Shown piece by piece: positions 23,764 to 35,425 of a stretch of DNA of 64,000 nucleotides. Position numbers and translations under genes: made by a program. The stretch comes from Parapristionchus giblindavisi (lineage: Eukaryota; Nematoda; Chromadorea; Rhabditida; Diplogasteridae): assembly GCA_943737045.1 (NCBI GenBank), contig CALSFV010000137.1, positions 1 to 64,000 of the forward strand, given 5' to 3'. Numbering within the stretch: the stretch's first letter is position 1; every line of letters starts with the position of its first letter. Under the pieces are notes generated by a model. It had not been told where the DNA came from. It saw nothing but the letters and a program-made list of their open reading frames with translations, and did no database searches.

Positions 23764-24183
23764 TAGATTTTGAAGTGGGTTTAGAATGTTTTAAAATGCG
23801 GAATGCGATATATGATCTTCCTGTTATTTTTCCGGCTTCTTACCTAACATTTAGGTTCAGAAAAAAATTCAAAGTGGTTCTTTTATTTTGAACAAAGTTA
23901 TGCCGAAAAAACCAAAAATCAATATCCTTTTGGCCACTACTGTATATCACTGTAGATGTGTTGCTGGTTTTGACACAATGCATACGAGCTCTATTCAATA
24001 TTGAAGGTGGTGTCCGAGCAATATTTTCGTGAACAAACTGTGACAGAAAGATAGCAAAAGTTATTATGCAAACCTTACATAATTAGTTTATGCTAATTTA
24101 GCTTATTGATCGCTAGAATCATGAATGAATCCATGCTTGATGTACAGGCAAAGGCGCGAAATTTTGAAAATAGGAAAGTTCAG

Positions 24184-24250
24184 CAATAGGTTTCGAACCC
24201 GCGACGTTACGCTTACTAGTGAGCACTTTTACCACTGCGCTACGGGATTG
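24184..24250 (-). mobile_element. tRNA-like sequence (tRNA pseudogene or SINE head)
   Basis: The minus strand shows an A box TAGCGCAGTGG and a perfect B box GGTTCGAAACC with a CTAGTAA anticodon-like loop (AGT, Thr-like). It sits in a 336-bp segment (24005-24340) that interrupts the right arm of the palindrome, which favours a transposed tRNA-derived sequence over a host tRNA gene. Confidence 0.6.
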
Positions 24251-24584
24251 ATGAATGGTCGTTCTAATTTCTTGCATATAACTTGTCCCTTGCATAATAG
24301 ATATGTTATACATTTACATAGACATTCGAGGGCCTCCATCTTTAATACTACTCATCTCGACTCATCTTGAACTTCTGTATTACAGTAAGACGATACTTCT
24401 GGGCGTTATTCTTTTTGGGCGTTCTTTTTTTGGGCGAATTTCTTTTTGTGCGAACTTGTTTTTGGGCAAATTTCTTTTTGGACGAATTTCTTTTTGGGCT
24501 TTACGGCCTCATTTCAATGACTAATGTTTGGAATTGCGTTAGGTTCAGGATTTTTCTTCCCACTACTTTGTATAGAGATAACTT

Positions 24585-25262
24585 TTAAGTTAAAATACAT
24601 TTGACTAGTCTTTCAAATACTCCACCTTTCCAAGGTGATAAAGGGGTGTTGAAATGCCAGCTAATGCGAGACAGTGTATTTGCTCCCAGAAAATTTTGGA
24701 TTTTTTCTTCCTTTGGAATAGCTTCCCAATATGAGGAAAGAATATGTTCGCCTAATTTAAACTGGGACCCATTATCCGAAGTTATTGTGGATGGTCTTCC
24801 TCTACGAGCAACAAAACGCTTGAGTGCAGCTAGGAATAGTGTGGTGGATAAGTCCTCAGTCACTTCTAAGTGAACTGCTCTAGTAACCATACAAGTCAGT
24901 AAAAGAATATATACTTTGTTGGAATTTATGGAATCGGAAATGAGGAATGGTCATAGATAGTCTATGCCACAATGTTCAAAGGGGCGTGCGCATATGATTC
25001 TTTTTATTGGCAGTGCTGGACTAGGCGGGTAAACTATTGGGTGCTTGTTAAATCGTTGACATGGAATACATTTTTGAATACAGGATTTAACTAAACTTTG
25101 GAGGTGTTTGATGAAAAATCTAGACCTTACTTTTGATATAACTTGGTACCTCGGTTCATGTAGTGGCAGGTGGATTGATCTTATGATAACTTTGTAAGTA
25201 TGGAATCTTTTGGAATATATATAGGATGGTATAAATCATACGGTAATTGATCAGTGTGGATC
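24585..25262 (-). pseudogene. BEL/Pao pol, integrase region
   Basis: Minus-strand protein with a zinc-binding stretch (CIPCQRFNKHP), then the integrase core: FEHCGID, VTRAVHLEVTEDLST, TSDNGSQFK and SPWKGGVFERLVK, giving the D-D-E positions of BEL/Pao integrases. Stops interrupt the region near 24950-24960. It continues the pol fragments at 27040-30690, separated by the Tc3-like insertion. The DUF5641 tail is missing: the palindrome ending near 24500 takes its place. Confidence 0.75.
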
Positions 25263-25745
25263 CTACTACAGTGCACGACATAATGATAAGACACCCCTAA
25301 AATTTTGGGATTTTGACCGAATGGCGAATGAAAATCAAAAGAGGTATATACCATTTGTATCCACTCCTTGGATAACTAAGGTAGCCCACGTATGAGGAAA
25401 TTCAATTTCCCGGTCCACGAGAAAATAATGATTTTCCGATATTTTACCGCGACATAATGATAAGACACCCTGATTTTTTTCATGAAGTGCAATTTTTTTC
25501 AAACTTCTGCATAACAGCAATAGGGCAACAATAGGTTAATAATCGATGTTATGGCCCATTCTCGAGATTAGGCCAAAGGTGCGATTGGGCATGCTTCCAT
25601 AGAGGGCAGAAAACAATTGCCGCTCGATATCGTCCCACTCCTTTTTGATGAAAGCCTTCAATCCGTCAACGGGTGTATACTGTTTGTTGTTCTTGTACAC
25701 ACGACGAACCATGATGCCCCATATGTTGTACATGTGGTTTATATC

Positions 25746-26069
25746 CACGGCGGTTCATTGGAATGAAACCCCTACATTTAACTTTGGCTTGAAGCCTCCC
25801 GCACTATGAAAAATCAGCAAAGTTGATTTGCACCGTGCGGGATTCGAACCCACGAGGTTCGGATCGCCACACAAAAGCTCTAGCCAGTAAGCCATGTCAG
25901 CATGTGTCGCAACTCGTAAAACTCGATGATAGCTCTAGTCTGAAGCGTCGTATGGCGAGCAGCGCTCATTCATATCGTATCTAACTTTCGCGCTGGGAGG
26001 ATCACTCAGTTTGCGATACTCAGTTTGCGATTGCGGGAGCTCCTTAGTTACTATCATTGAGCCGCCGTG
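25746..26069. mobile_element. CACGGCGG MITE with ATATC duplication
   Basis: 324 bp, inverted tips CACGGCGG(T/C)TCA, 5-bp ATATC at 25741-25745 and 26070-26074. The right Tc3 arm shows the empty site. Contains a tRNA-like sequence. Confidence 0.8.
25829..25900 (-). mobile_element. tRNA-like sequence inside the MITE
   Basis: The minus strand has an A-box-like TGGCTTACTGG and perfect B box GGTTCGAATCC within a base-paired T arm (GTGGG/CCCGC). Likely a tRNA-derived insert rather than a functional tRNA because it lies within a transposon. Confidence 0.55.
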
Positions 26070-26498
26070 ATATCGGGGGAACCCGTTGGGCATGGGAGAA
26101 CAGCGATGTTCTTGACTGCGAACAATGATTTCGAGGGGTGCTGGCATGAATGTATGCACTGTCTTTCTTCGAGTACAGATGGTGGGCACGGTTCTTGCTC
26201 ATGAACAGAACAAGGGTAGTCTGGTGCATCACGTGATCCTTCGGATAGTCTATCCTGCTTGAGCAGAAGGAGATGGGCGGCATGTCAAATTTTAGGAACG
26301 CGCCCAGAATATGACCGAAGTTCTTGCCGCTGAAATAACGCGGTTTGTTGAGAAAATCATGTCAGAAGCAGTTATAGCCGTCAGGAATATAAGGGTTGAA
26401 CTTGTTCTTATCAGTGAATGCAATCAGAAACCGATAATTTGAATTTTTTCTGAAAAAAATATGATGTACCGTACTGGGGCGGGTTCCTAAAATTTGAC

Positions 26499-26917
26499 AT
26501 GCCGCCCATCTCCTTCAGCTCCAGCAGGATAGACTATCCGGAGTATCACGTGATGCACCAGAGTACCCTTGTTCTGTTCATGAGCAAGAAACGTGCCCAC
26601 CATCTGTTCTCGAAGAAAGAAAGTTCATACATTCATGCCAACACCCCTCGAAATCATTGTTCGCAGTCAAGAACATCGCTGTTCTCCCATGCCCGACGGG
26701 TTCCTCCGATATAAACCACATGTACAACATATGGGGCATCATGGTTCGTCGTATGTACAAGAACAACAAACAGTATGCACCCGTTGCCGAATTAAAGGCT
26801 TTCATCAAAAAGGAGTGTGACGACATCGAGCGGCAATTGTTTTCTGCCCTCTATGGAAGCATGCCCAATCGCACCTTTGGCCTAATCTCGAGAATGGGCC
26901 ATAACATCGATTATTAA
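26499..26917 (+). pseudogene. Tc3-like transposase, right arm
   Basis: Inverted copy of the left-arm gene. The best frame contains the degenerate PTGSSDINHMYNIWGIMVRR (family WPxxSPDxNPIENxWG) and the same C-terminus ending at 26917. Frame changes upstream. Without the MITE of the left arm, it gives the pre-insertion sequence. Confidence 0.7.
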
Positions 26918-27039
26918 CCTATTGTTGCCCTATTACTGTTATGCAGAAGTTTGAAAAAAATTGCACTTCATGAAAAAAATCAGGGTGTCTTATTATTATG
27001 CCGCGGTAAAATTTCGGAAAATCATTATTTTCTCGTTGA

Positions 27040-27511
27040 TTTATTGTAATATCTCTATCTCTTTCTGAATGCCATGGAATCTTATCGGAATATGAATCTT
27101 TTATGATATTTGGTGGATCGGGAGAAATTGTAGCACGTATATACATTGGTTGTTTGATTATTGGATTATTGATTGCAGATAATTTCGTCAAGGGTCTACA
27201 TAACAGTTCCAGATCTAATTGATTCATCTCTTTCGGGAGATGTTCTATACTGGTTGTTGGCCACTTCTCTTGATCAGACTTTAGGAATGATGGGCAAGAC
27301 CACCACATGTGAACCTCTGATAATTCGTCTGGATTAAGACCTCCTGAAGCACAGTCAGCTGGATTTAGATCAGTTGGTACATGATGGAATTTCGGAAACT
27401 TTTGTAATTCATCTGAAATCTTTCTAATCTTATCTACTTGGTTATTGACAAATATGGACTTTGATTTTTCGTTCTTCAATTGTTGGAGTGCGATCATTGA
27501 ATCTGAAAATA
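27040..27511 (-). pseudogene. BEL/Pao pol, RNase H and following region
   Basis: Reads IFSDSMIALQQLKNEKSKS and VPTDLNPADCASGGLNPDEL, the RNase H and post-RNase H region of BEL/Pao pol (Asp of FSDS, Asp of ADCASxG). Continues from the RT part beyond the 1436-bp insertion and runs into the Tc3-like insertion at its other end. Confidence 0.75.
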
Positions 27512-27513
27512 TA

Positions 27514-28949
27514 TAAGAGGGGTTAGAATAAGAAAGTTGGCGAAAATGCACCTGGCAGATTTTTTGCCAATTTTGACTACGTTAGAATTGGCAGAAAGAA
27601 TTTTCTTCATGCAAAATTGGCAGATGTGTGAGAAGCCAGAGAATGCCAAATTAGACACTTTATTATTTGTACATGTTACTTTTGACAAATAAACGACGTG
27701 AAAAATTGGTTTATCCAAATTTGCAATGTGAAAATTAGGCAATTGGTGGAACAAAATAATTTCGCCAGAAAAGAACGATGAAAATTTGGCAGATGATGTT
27801 ACGACAAAAGTGAGGCAGTCTAAATTGTCATCTCCAATATTGACGTTGTAAAAATTGGCACGAATAATTTTACCAAAAACAATACGAGAAAATTTGGCAG
27901 GATAGGGTAACCAGTAGTAATGCCAGAATTGCTCGCATCATTTTTGTCAACCCACTGTGCTGCCAAAAATGATAGGTGAAAAATAGGCAGGATTTAGAAA
28001 TTATCAGTTGTGCCAAATTTGACAGCAGCGAAATAGTCAACAAGAGTTTCGTCGTAATATGACATAATAGACGCTAGAAAATCTGGCATGCCAAATTTGA
28101 CACCGTCTATCTTGACCCAGATTTGACCGCGTCTAATTTGACCCACATTCGACGGTGTCAAATTTGGCATGCCAATTTTGACGGTGTCAAATTTGGAATG
28201 CCAATTTTGACACCGTCAATCTTGACCCAGATTTGACCGCGTCTAATTTGACCCACATTCGACGGTGTCAAATTTGGCATGCCAATTTTGACGGTGTCAA
28301 ATTTGGAATGCCAATTTTGACACCGTCAATCTTGACCCAGATTTGACCGCGTCTAATTTGACCCACATTCGACGGTGTCAAATTTGGCATGCCAGATTTT
28401 CTAGCGTCTATTATGTCGGATTCGGAAGGTACTTTGTTGCCAATTTTACTACTCTCAGATTTGGCAATAACTTAGTTTATGGAACTATGCCAATTTTGCT
28501 GCGATCATTTTTGGTAAGCCGCATTCTGACAAATATGACACTTGCATTTCTGGCATGTATGCTTTCAATACTTGTTGCCAACTTTTCCACGTGATTTTCT
28601 GGCATGCCCATTTCATGCCAATTATGCCTCTGGATAATCTGTCACATTCCAAGTTTAGCCATCCTAACCTCAAAGCCAATATTTCTCTCGTCATATTTGT
28701 CAACTACGCTCCGCCCCTTGATCTTGACAAATTTTCATCCGTCATTTTTGTCACTCTCTATTATCGTACTCTTCGGGTTGTATGCCAAATTTTCACTGTT
28801 CGAATTTGGAAATAAAATATCTTTTTCAAAATGCCAATTATGCACACGTAAAATTAGGTATGAGCAGTTGCCACGTTGGACATCGTCAAAATTGGCAAAA
28901 AAATCTGCCAAGTGCATTTTCGCCAACTTTCTTATTCTAACCCCTCTTA
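27514..28949. mobile_element. 1.4-kb TA-flanked palindromic element
   Basis: Tips TAAGAGGGGTTAGAATAAG inverted over at least 40 bp; TA at 27512-27513 and 28950-28951. Removing the element and one TA restores the host pol frame across NSIH/IFSD. The interior is saturated with ttggca/tgccaa words and has 110-bp tandem repeats. No transposase. Confidence 0.85.
28111..28440. repeat. 110-bp tandem repeats
   Basis: cttgacccagatttgaccgc recurs at 28111, 28221 and 28331, each followed by inverted gacggtgtcaaatttgg units. Confidence 0.85.
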
Positions 28950-28951
28950 TA

Positions 28952-30690
28952 TGGATTGAATTTATAGGAATCTTAATTTTTTGTTGAATAAATTTAGCCA
29001 TTCTTATACCGCATAAAATCGCTATAAGTTCCGATCGGGAAATTGATACTTTCTGATTTAGAGGAGCTAAACGTGCTTTTCCATATATCAGCTGTGGAGT
29101 TATGTCATTAGTAATAATATCACTATTAAATTTGATATAGCATGCTGCTCCATAAGCATCAGTTGATGGGTCTACAAACACATATAATGATATTGATGGA
29201 TTAGCTGTGGATTCTTTGGGCAGAAATCTAGGTCTTTGATATTGGAATTGGGACATGGATTTCATCAATGTTTTCCATGTAGTGCTTGATTCGGAATCAA
29301 GGACTGTATCCCATTCAAGCCCTGCTTTCCATAGACCTTGATGGAATATGCGTAATTTGATTGATAAAGGTGCAAGGTAGCCTAAGGGGTCGTACGCTGA
29401 CGCTAGGTCTTGTAATGTGGTTCTTTTGGTTACTACTTCACCTTTCTTTTTCCTTTTGGATTCCTTTTCTTTTTTAGTATTTACACCAAACCTTAATGTG
29501 TTGCTTTCTGTGTTCCATTCAATACCGAGTAGCTTTTGAATTGCGTCGTCTGCTCGGTCTTTTTGTGGAATAGATTCATTCACATGTTTGGAGTTTGATA
29601 TGAAATCTCTTAAATTCATTTGCATAGATGAGAAAAGTGATTTAGCAAAGGCGTAGAATTCGTTACCTTCTTGTTCATCTTGGACTCCTATGATTACATT
29701 ATCAACGTATGTATTATCTCTCAATAATTTGATCCATTTTTGGACTTGTGACGATTGATTTTCTTTTTCAGTTTTGTTATAGAAGAAAGTGATAATTGCT
29801 GCTAGTATATATGGAGAAGCATTTATACCAAATGGTATTTTGGTATGCTTTAGATGGAGTAAATTATCTGGGTCTGGTGGTTTGGACTGATCTTTTACCC
29901 AAAGGATTCTTGTACAGTCTCGTTGATCTGCTTGTAATCTCACACAGTGGAATGCTTTTGCTATATCGCTAATTACCAATATTGGATGTATTATAGAATT
30001 ACAAAAGTTTTGCACACATCGCGCCAAATGCCGAATATAGTAAACTTCTCCACCGTTGAGAAAAACGCACCCCAAATTTTCGGAATCTTTTTTCGAACGT
30101 TTTTTCAATGCATATAATTTTATTTTTATTGAAAGTCCTGTGAAATGATGAGGAAACGCCATAAAATTCGATACAACTAGAGAAAATGGTATGTCGCGCG
30201 AAGAAGTGGGCGGAGTCTGAATATTGCGCGGCAAACAACGGAATTTGTATTGTTCGGACAGTTTTAATTCTATAATTGTTGTGCACGTATTAACATACCT
30301 ACTATATCTGGAATAAGATTAATAGATGGATTGATTAAATCATTAAGTGATGTAGTATTCTTTTCATGTGAACTAGCATTCATTACTATTCTAATTTTTG
30401 TGTGAACTTTGGTTGGAGTAAAAACGGGATGATGAGGCATATAATAAGTGGGACCATCTGGATTGTCTGGTGCAATTTCAAGAATGCCTTCTTTGATTTG
30501 TCCTTGGAATATCTCGTTAAGTTTTTCCCATATTTCTTTTGATCCATAGTTTTCGTATAGTTTCCACAAAACTGCCTTTGATATTTTCATATTATTTTTG
30601 AGATGAACATATGGATCTTTTCTCCAAGGGAATTTGACGTATGGAATGTTGTTTATGAACTGTATGGACTTGAGGAATGTCTCAAGTTCT
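28952..30690 (-). pseudogene. BEL/Pao pol, reverse transcriptase
   Basis: From the N-terminal side: FPWRKDPYVHLKNNM, LNEIFQGQIKEGILEIAP, YYMPHHPVFTPTKVHTKIRI and VMNASSHEK (30270-30690); then, after a 281-bp MITE, ILVISDIAKAFHCVRLQ, LPFGINASPY-like KIPFGINASPYIL and the active-site block NTYVDNVIIG (YVDN rather than YVDD), followed by the connection region ending at the 1.4-kb insertion. Each insertion can be removed in frame. The first 240 bp (30446-30690) is also the start of the tandem 4.2-kb unit. The protease and gag part is not seen. Confidence 0.8.
29992..30272. mobile_element. 281-bp MITE in the BEL/Pao RT
   Basis: Tips TAGAATTA.. inverted, TA at 29990-29991 and 30273-30274. Excision with one TA restores the RT reading frame exactly. 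Confidence 0.8.
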
Positions 30691-31161
30691 CTAAGAAAAA
30701 AATGTGAACAAAGAACAACAGTGAAAACACGGACAAAGAATACAAGAAAAAATGAAAAAAATTTTAGCCGATGCACCAATATTTCGGTGGTACAGCTCAC
30801 AAACAGAATAGATATGAAATACCTTTATTGAGGTTCAAGACATGTATAAGTGAATGGATGAGAGATGAATCTCCATGTTGAATCGAGAGGGGATCAATAG
30901 GCGGAGTTAAAGAGATATACAATCGAAACAGAGAAATAAATTGATATATTTGTATCTTGGACGATACAGTCAAATTACTTAAAATCAACAACTAAAACAA
31001 ATATAGAAGATAAATTCGTGATCGATTTGTTATCGGCAGCATTTTATTGATTAGTTAAGGTAGGGGTCAGGAAATTGAGGGCGCGTTATTAGCATGAAGA
31101 ACGTGGGACCAATTATGTGGCATTCTGTATTCTCTAATAGATTCGAAAGGCCAAAAGCGTA

Positions 31162-31230
31162 GCCCGTGTAGCTCAGTGGTTAGTAATCAGCGCTTGTAAC
31201 CGCGCCACATGGGTTCGTTTCCAGTTTGCC
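31162..31230 (+). mobile_element. tRNA-like sequence, unit 1
   Basis: GCCCGTGTAGCTCAGTGG has a perfect A box (TAGCTCAGTGG) and a B box GGTTCGTTTCC with one change; the CTTGTAA loop suggests a Thr-type origin. The acceptor ends do not pair, so a tRNA pseudogene or SINE head. Confidence 0.6.
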
Positions 31231-32802
31231 ATTTTCTATATATTCAGCTTTCAAATTCGAAAGGCCGCATTGGCCCTGGCATTTCCTTTGCGCAACAACG
31301 AACTTTCTGCTCGGATCACGATATTCCGGGGCATCCATACTTTGAGATAATATTGGTTTTGTATTCAGGTAGATGTCATCTATAGTATAGTCACTCAAAA
31401 ATAAACTCCCCTTCTTTAACACTATTCCGTAATATTATACTCACCAATATTGCCTTACGGTGAAAAATGAACAACAAAAATGATCATAAACTAACTTTTC
31501 AAGCAAATTTGTGTAAATTTTCTTTATCCGTTTTTTTGTTATTTTTTTGGATTTTGCAGAAAAAACCAAACAAAAAATTCTCAAAAACCCAAAAAAAAAC
31601 AAAAAAACAAAAAAAACCAAACAAAAAATCCCAGCCCTGCTATCCACCAAGAGAGCGATCGTAAATGCCTCTCTCGTGGATATCCACCTCCACCTTCTCG
31701 CGCACCGCCAACTCTCCCGCCTCCGCTTCACGAAGCATCATAACGATTGTATTGTGGATGGCCCCCCCATTTCCCTCAGTCAATTCTCCATTTATTCTCT
31801 CCGTAAGCAAATTTCCTAATTTTAACTCTTTTTTCTCACTTGTTGAAACATCTTTACGATGTATGATAATAATAATAATAAATTTTACCTGACCTCGGAG
31901 GGTATTTTAAGATTAATAATTTAATGTTTGAAAAATATGATAAAGTAGGAAGGTAAGAAAGAAGGCAGAGATTACACTTGATGGCAGAGATACATTGTAC
32001 TTGATAGTAGCATGTATGCTTATACAATATAGAGACTTATGTAAATACATTGGCACGATGGGTATAAAAAATAAATAAATGCGTATCGTGTACTTAATTG
32101 TAAGGAGTAAGACGACTGGACAGTCGATCAAATGAATGATTGCAATTCTCGAGAAAATATCGAAGATACAACAACTGAGTGTGTAAATATATATAATATT
32201 ATCTATAAAATATTATAATATTACTATTAAAATATATAATATTATTTTATCAACGTGCCTGTGCACGAAACGAGACACATTATGAAAGCGAAGAAAAAGA
32301 TTTCAAAAATATGTATGTACTAAGAAAATGTATTGTACTAATGTACTAACAAGAGACTAAGAAAAGTGAAGAGGGTAATGATATCCCAATCAATTAGAAG
32401 GAATTTGTGGAGATGATATAATAATTTAATAACTATAGCATGCAAAACATCATTTCTATGGTTAGTAATAGTACAATAACGTGAACAAATACATGAAAGC
32501 ATGAAAATATACATACAAACTATGTGATTATATTCGTGTTAGTCTAATATCAAATTTTTTTGCTTTTTCTTTTAGCAAATTCACAATAGTATATTTATAG
32601 TAATAAGTGCTTACGTATTCCTAAGTAAATCGATTGGATCCTTATTCCTTAAGTTGCTGATCCTCCTTATATCTCGATATCCATTGATTTAAGAAGCCGA
32701 CCAAGAAAGACGAAGTGGAGAAAGGAGGAATGATAATGAAATTATTGTGTCAACTATGAGTAGATCAGTGAGATGCGCGTGTGTTATTGATTGTTTCAGC
32801 GA

Positions 32803-34639
32803 TCAATGCAGGCAACGTATACTTATTTCTCCTTTATTTGTTCCGTATTTTATGCAAATCGATGGATTATCGGCCAAAGTTTTGAAGATCCTTTTCTGTA
32901 TTATAATTCTAGGATACTCTATAGATATGAAGTAATTTATCAACATTTTCATTCTATTAATGAAGTCTTTATATTCAGAGCAATTTCTGTAAATACGAAT
33001 CATTTCGCCATGTAGTGTATTAATTCCTATATTCACTGGTGTGTTGGAATAATAGTGGGGATAGCGTATAACATTGAATTGGTAATCATCAGTCTTATTA
33101 TAAAGAGATGTTATAACAAGGCCATTATCTGTTATATCAATTTGTAGGTCTAGGAAGGCAGAAGTGTTAGATTGTTTATTAGTTCTTTCTAGAGTTAGGG
33201 AATTATGATACATTCGTTTAGTCAATTCTATGAATTCATTACATTTACTAGATATATGGAAAAGGTCGTCGTGGTATATCTATAAGTTCTGTTTAAAGAA
33301 TAAGTTAAAGCATGGTTGTTTGTAATATTGTTATAGATATATTGAAACTCCATGACTGCTAGGGTTAGATCTGCTATTTGTGGTGATGCATTGTTGCCTT
33401 GAGGTATTCCTCGTTCTTGTTTATAATATGTACCACCATAATAAGCAAAACTATTGTTTAGAATATAGTCTAGCATAGTTTTGATGTCGTTTTTATGATA
33501 TGTTATACCTTTATCCATTCTATTTGTTTTGTCGTAACGTACGTAAGTGCGATGTACATTAATGTATTCAGATTTTGCATTTTTGAATAATAAATCAATG
33601 AGATAAAATATTTTTTCTTTAACTATGTTATGCGGTAGGTTAGTAAATAACGAAGCAAAGTCAGCACAGAATATTTCTTCTTTGTTTTTAGCATTGGTTT
33701 TTATTTCATTCAATATTTTGTAAGTATTCTGTACTGAGAAATATTTATTTACTCCATTACGTCTGCATGTTAAATTACAATACGATTTGAAATGGTTCTG
33801 TAAAAACTTTAGGACTTTTTGTAGTTGTATTGAGATTGGTTTAAGACTGATATTATGTGCTCCGGTAATAAATCTGAATTTGATAGGATTTTTATGCATT
33901 TTTGGAATTCCATAAATACGTGGTAATGTACAATCCATATCTCTAGGTAATGACATGCTCACAAGGGAACTCTCTCAACTTAACGTGGCCATATGACATG
34001 GGAATAACTTACCTGAATCAGTTTTCGATGCTGATTACGAATCCGTTAACAAACGTTGCCCAATCGAGCTGAGATTCGAGAAAATCGATCTTGAAATTCG
34101 ACTATTTTATTCGAAAATTCACAACTTACCTGCAATATCCACTAAATTACAGCCGGAGGTGTTTGGATTATTGATGGATGAGTTTATGAACGCATTGGGA
34201 TGGTTTATATGGGAAGTCTCACGACTTTCCGAATAAACTAGCGAATTTGAATATCGATTTTCTCGAATCTCAGCTCGATTGGGCAACGTTCGAAAACGGA
34301 TTCGTAATCAGCATCGAAAACTGATTCAGGTAAATTATTCCCATGTCATATGGCCACATTAAGTTGGGATAGTTCCCTTGTCAGTGTAAATTATAAATGA
34401 TCATTAATCTTAGCTTCATAATTTAAATTAGTTACTTCTATATAAGTCTTTTCTTTATTACCATTACTTGTATTCATCTCTTGTTCCATCATTATCAGAT
34501 ATAGTTTTTTACATGTAAACGCATAATTTCCTGAAGCTTTATCAACCATGGTTATGGCGAATTTGTTTTTAAGTGTGTTAAGTACATTGATATATCTATT
34601 TAGGTTTATTGCATTTTTGTTAATGTCACATTTAATCAA
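32803..34639 (-). pseudogene. Penelope-like reverse transcriptase, copy 1
   Basis: N-terminal part 34391-34639 (FAITMVDKASGNYAFTCKK), RT core 33228-33962 (LPRIYGIPKMHKNPIKFRFI, FCADFASLFTNLPHNIV, QERGIPQGNNASPQIADL) and C-terminal part 32803-33225 (FLDLQIDITDN, YPHYYSNTP, LHGEMIRIYRNC) match Penelope-like elements. No GIY-YIG endonuclease is recognisable downstream. Breaks: a 419-bp MITE between the first two parts, a stop beside it, and a frame change exactly at the catalytic YxDD motif near 33262-33275, where the Asp-Asp codons are in a different frame. Both tandem copies share all of these, so they predate the duplication. Reverse transcription would be its original role. Confidence 0.8.
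33962..34380. mobile_element. 419-bp palindromic MITE, TCA duplication, copy 1
   Basis: Tips CAAGGGAACT and inverted AGTTCCCTTG, extended arms (gtggccatatgacatggg, tcgaatctcagctcgattggg). TCA at 33959-33961 and 34381-34383. Non-coding. Confidence 0.85.
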
Positions 34640-35356
34640 TAAGTGGGACCATCTGGATTGTCCGGTGCAATTTCAAGAATGCCTTCTTTGATTTGTCCTT
34701 GGAATATCTCGTTAAGTTTTTCCCATATTTCTTTTGATCCATAGTTTTCGTATAGTTTCCACAAAACTGCCTTTGATATTTTCATATTATTTTTGAGATG
34801 AACATATGGATCTTTTCTCCAAGGGAATTTGACGTATGGAATGTTGTTTATGAACTGTATGGACTTGAGGAATGTCTCAAGTTCTCTAAGAAAAAAATGT
34901 GAACAAAGAACAACAGTGAAAACACGGACAAAGAATACAAGAAAAAATGAAAAAAATTTTAGCCGATGCACCAATATTTCGGTGGTACAGCTCACAAACA
35001 GAATAGATATGAAATACCTTTATTGAGGTTCAAGACATGTATAAGTGAATGGATGAGAGATGAATCTCCATGTTGAATCGAGAGGGGATCAATAGGCGGA
35101 GTTAAAGAGATATACAATCGAAACAGAGAAATAAATTGATATATTTGTATCTTGGACGATACAGTCAAATTACTTAAAATCAACAACTAAAACAAATATA
35201 GAAGATAAATTCGTGATCGATTTGTTATCGGCAGCATTTTATTGATTAGTTAAGGTAGGGGTCAGGAAATTGAGGGCGCGTTATTAGCATGAAGAACGTG
35301 GGACCAATTATGTGGCATTCTGTATTCTCTAATAGATTCGAAAGGCCAAAAGCGTA

Positions 35357-35425
35357 GCCCGTGTAGCTCAGTGGTTAGTAATCAGCGCTTGTAACCGCGC
35401 CACATGGGTTCGTTTCCAGTTTGCC
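35357..35425 (+). mobile_element. tRNA-like sequence, unit 2
   Basis: Identical copy carried by the tandem duplication. Confidence 0.6.

Larger units (their letters stand above)
22638..23942. mobile_element. Tc1-like transposon remnant
   Basis: 1305 bp, TA at 22636-22637 and 23943-23944. Inverted tips CAGTAGTGGCCAAAGGATAT and the equivalent right end resemble the Tc1 tip CAGTGCTGGCCAAAAAG. Arms of about 130 bp include ttcggcataactttattc. Contains a short transposase remnant and a nested 628-bp MITE. Confidence 0.85.
22300..24500. repeat. Interrupted palindrome with GCCCAAAAAGAAA arms
   Basis: The left arm 22310-22636 has about 12-bp iterations of cgcccaaaaagaaattt followed by gaatagagctcgtatgcatt. 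The inverted copy is split: 23945-24004 and 24341-24500. A Tc1-like element sits at the dyad centre (22638-23942) and a tRNA-like-bearing segment in the right arm (24005-24340). Confidence 0.7.
25536..26283 (-). pseudogene. Tc3-like transposase, left arm
   Basis: 25536-25748 encodes NHMYNIWGIMVRRVYKNNKQ and ends AFIKKEWDDIERQLFSALYG...MGHNIDY-stop, the C-terminus typical of Tc1/Tc3 transposases. The upstream part continues at 26075-26283 in other frames. It is split by the 324-bp MITE at 25746-26069. Dead copy. Confidence 0.7.
25269..27037. mobile_element. Tc3-like transposon, inverted-dimer structure
   Basis: The left end, after TA at 25267-25268, starts CAGTGCACGACATAATGAT; an inner copy of gacataatgataagacaccctg occurs at 25450-25472 and its inverted counterpart at 26983-27003. 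Both arms carry the same transposase C-terminus in opposite orientation. The right tip is shortened. The target is the BEL/Pao pol. Confidence 0.7.
30446..34640. repeat. 4.2-kb chimeric tandem unit, copy 1
   Basis: Starts aagtgggaccatctgg in the BEL/Pao RT and repeats from 34641 with almost no change. Contains, left to right, an RT fragment, a tRNA-like sequence, (A)n/(AAC)n-rich sequence, 1.4 kb of AT-rich non-coding DNA and the Penelope-like RT. Confidence 0.9.

Noticed and set aside
28735..30234. One 499-codon gene
   Set aside because: Both ends read into inserted MITEs; only the middle is RT.
31162..31230. Functional tRNA-Thr gene
   Set aside because: Acceptor stem does not pair, B box is altered, and it is carried in three copies of a transposon-derived repeat.
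31180..31422. 80-codon frame conserved in three copies
   Set aside because: Conservation is explained by the tandem duplication; it overlaps the tRNA-like sequence antisense and has no known motif.
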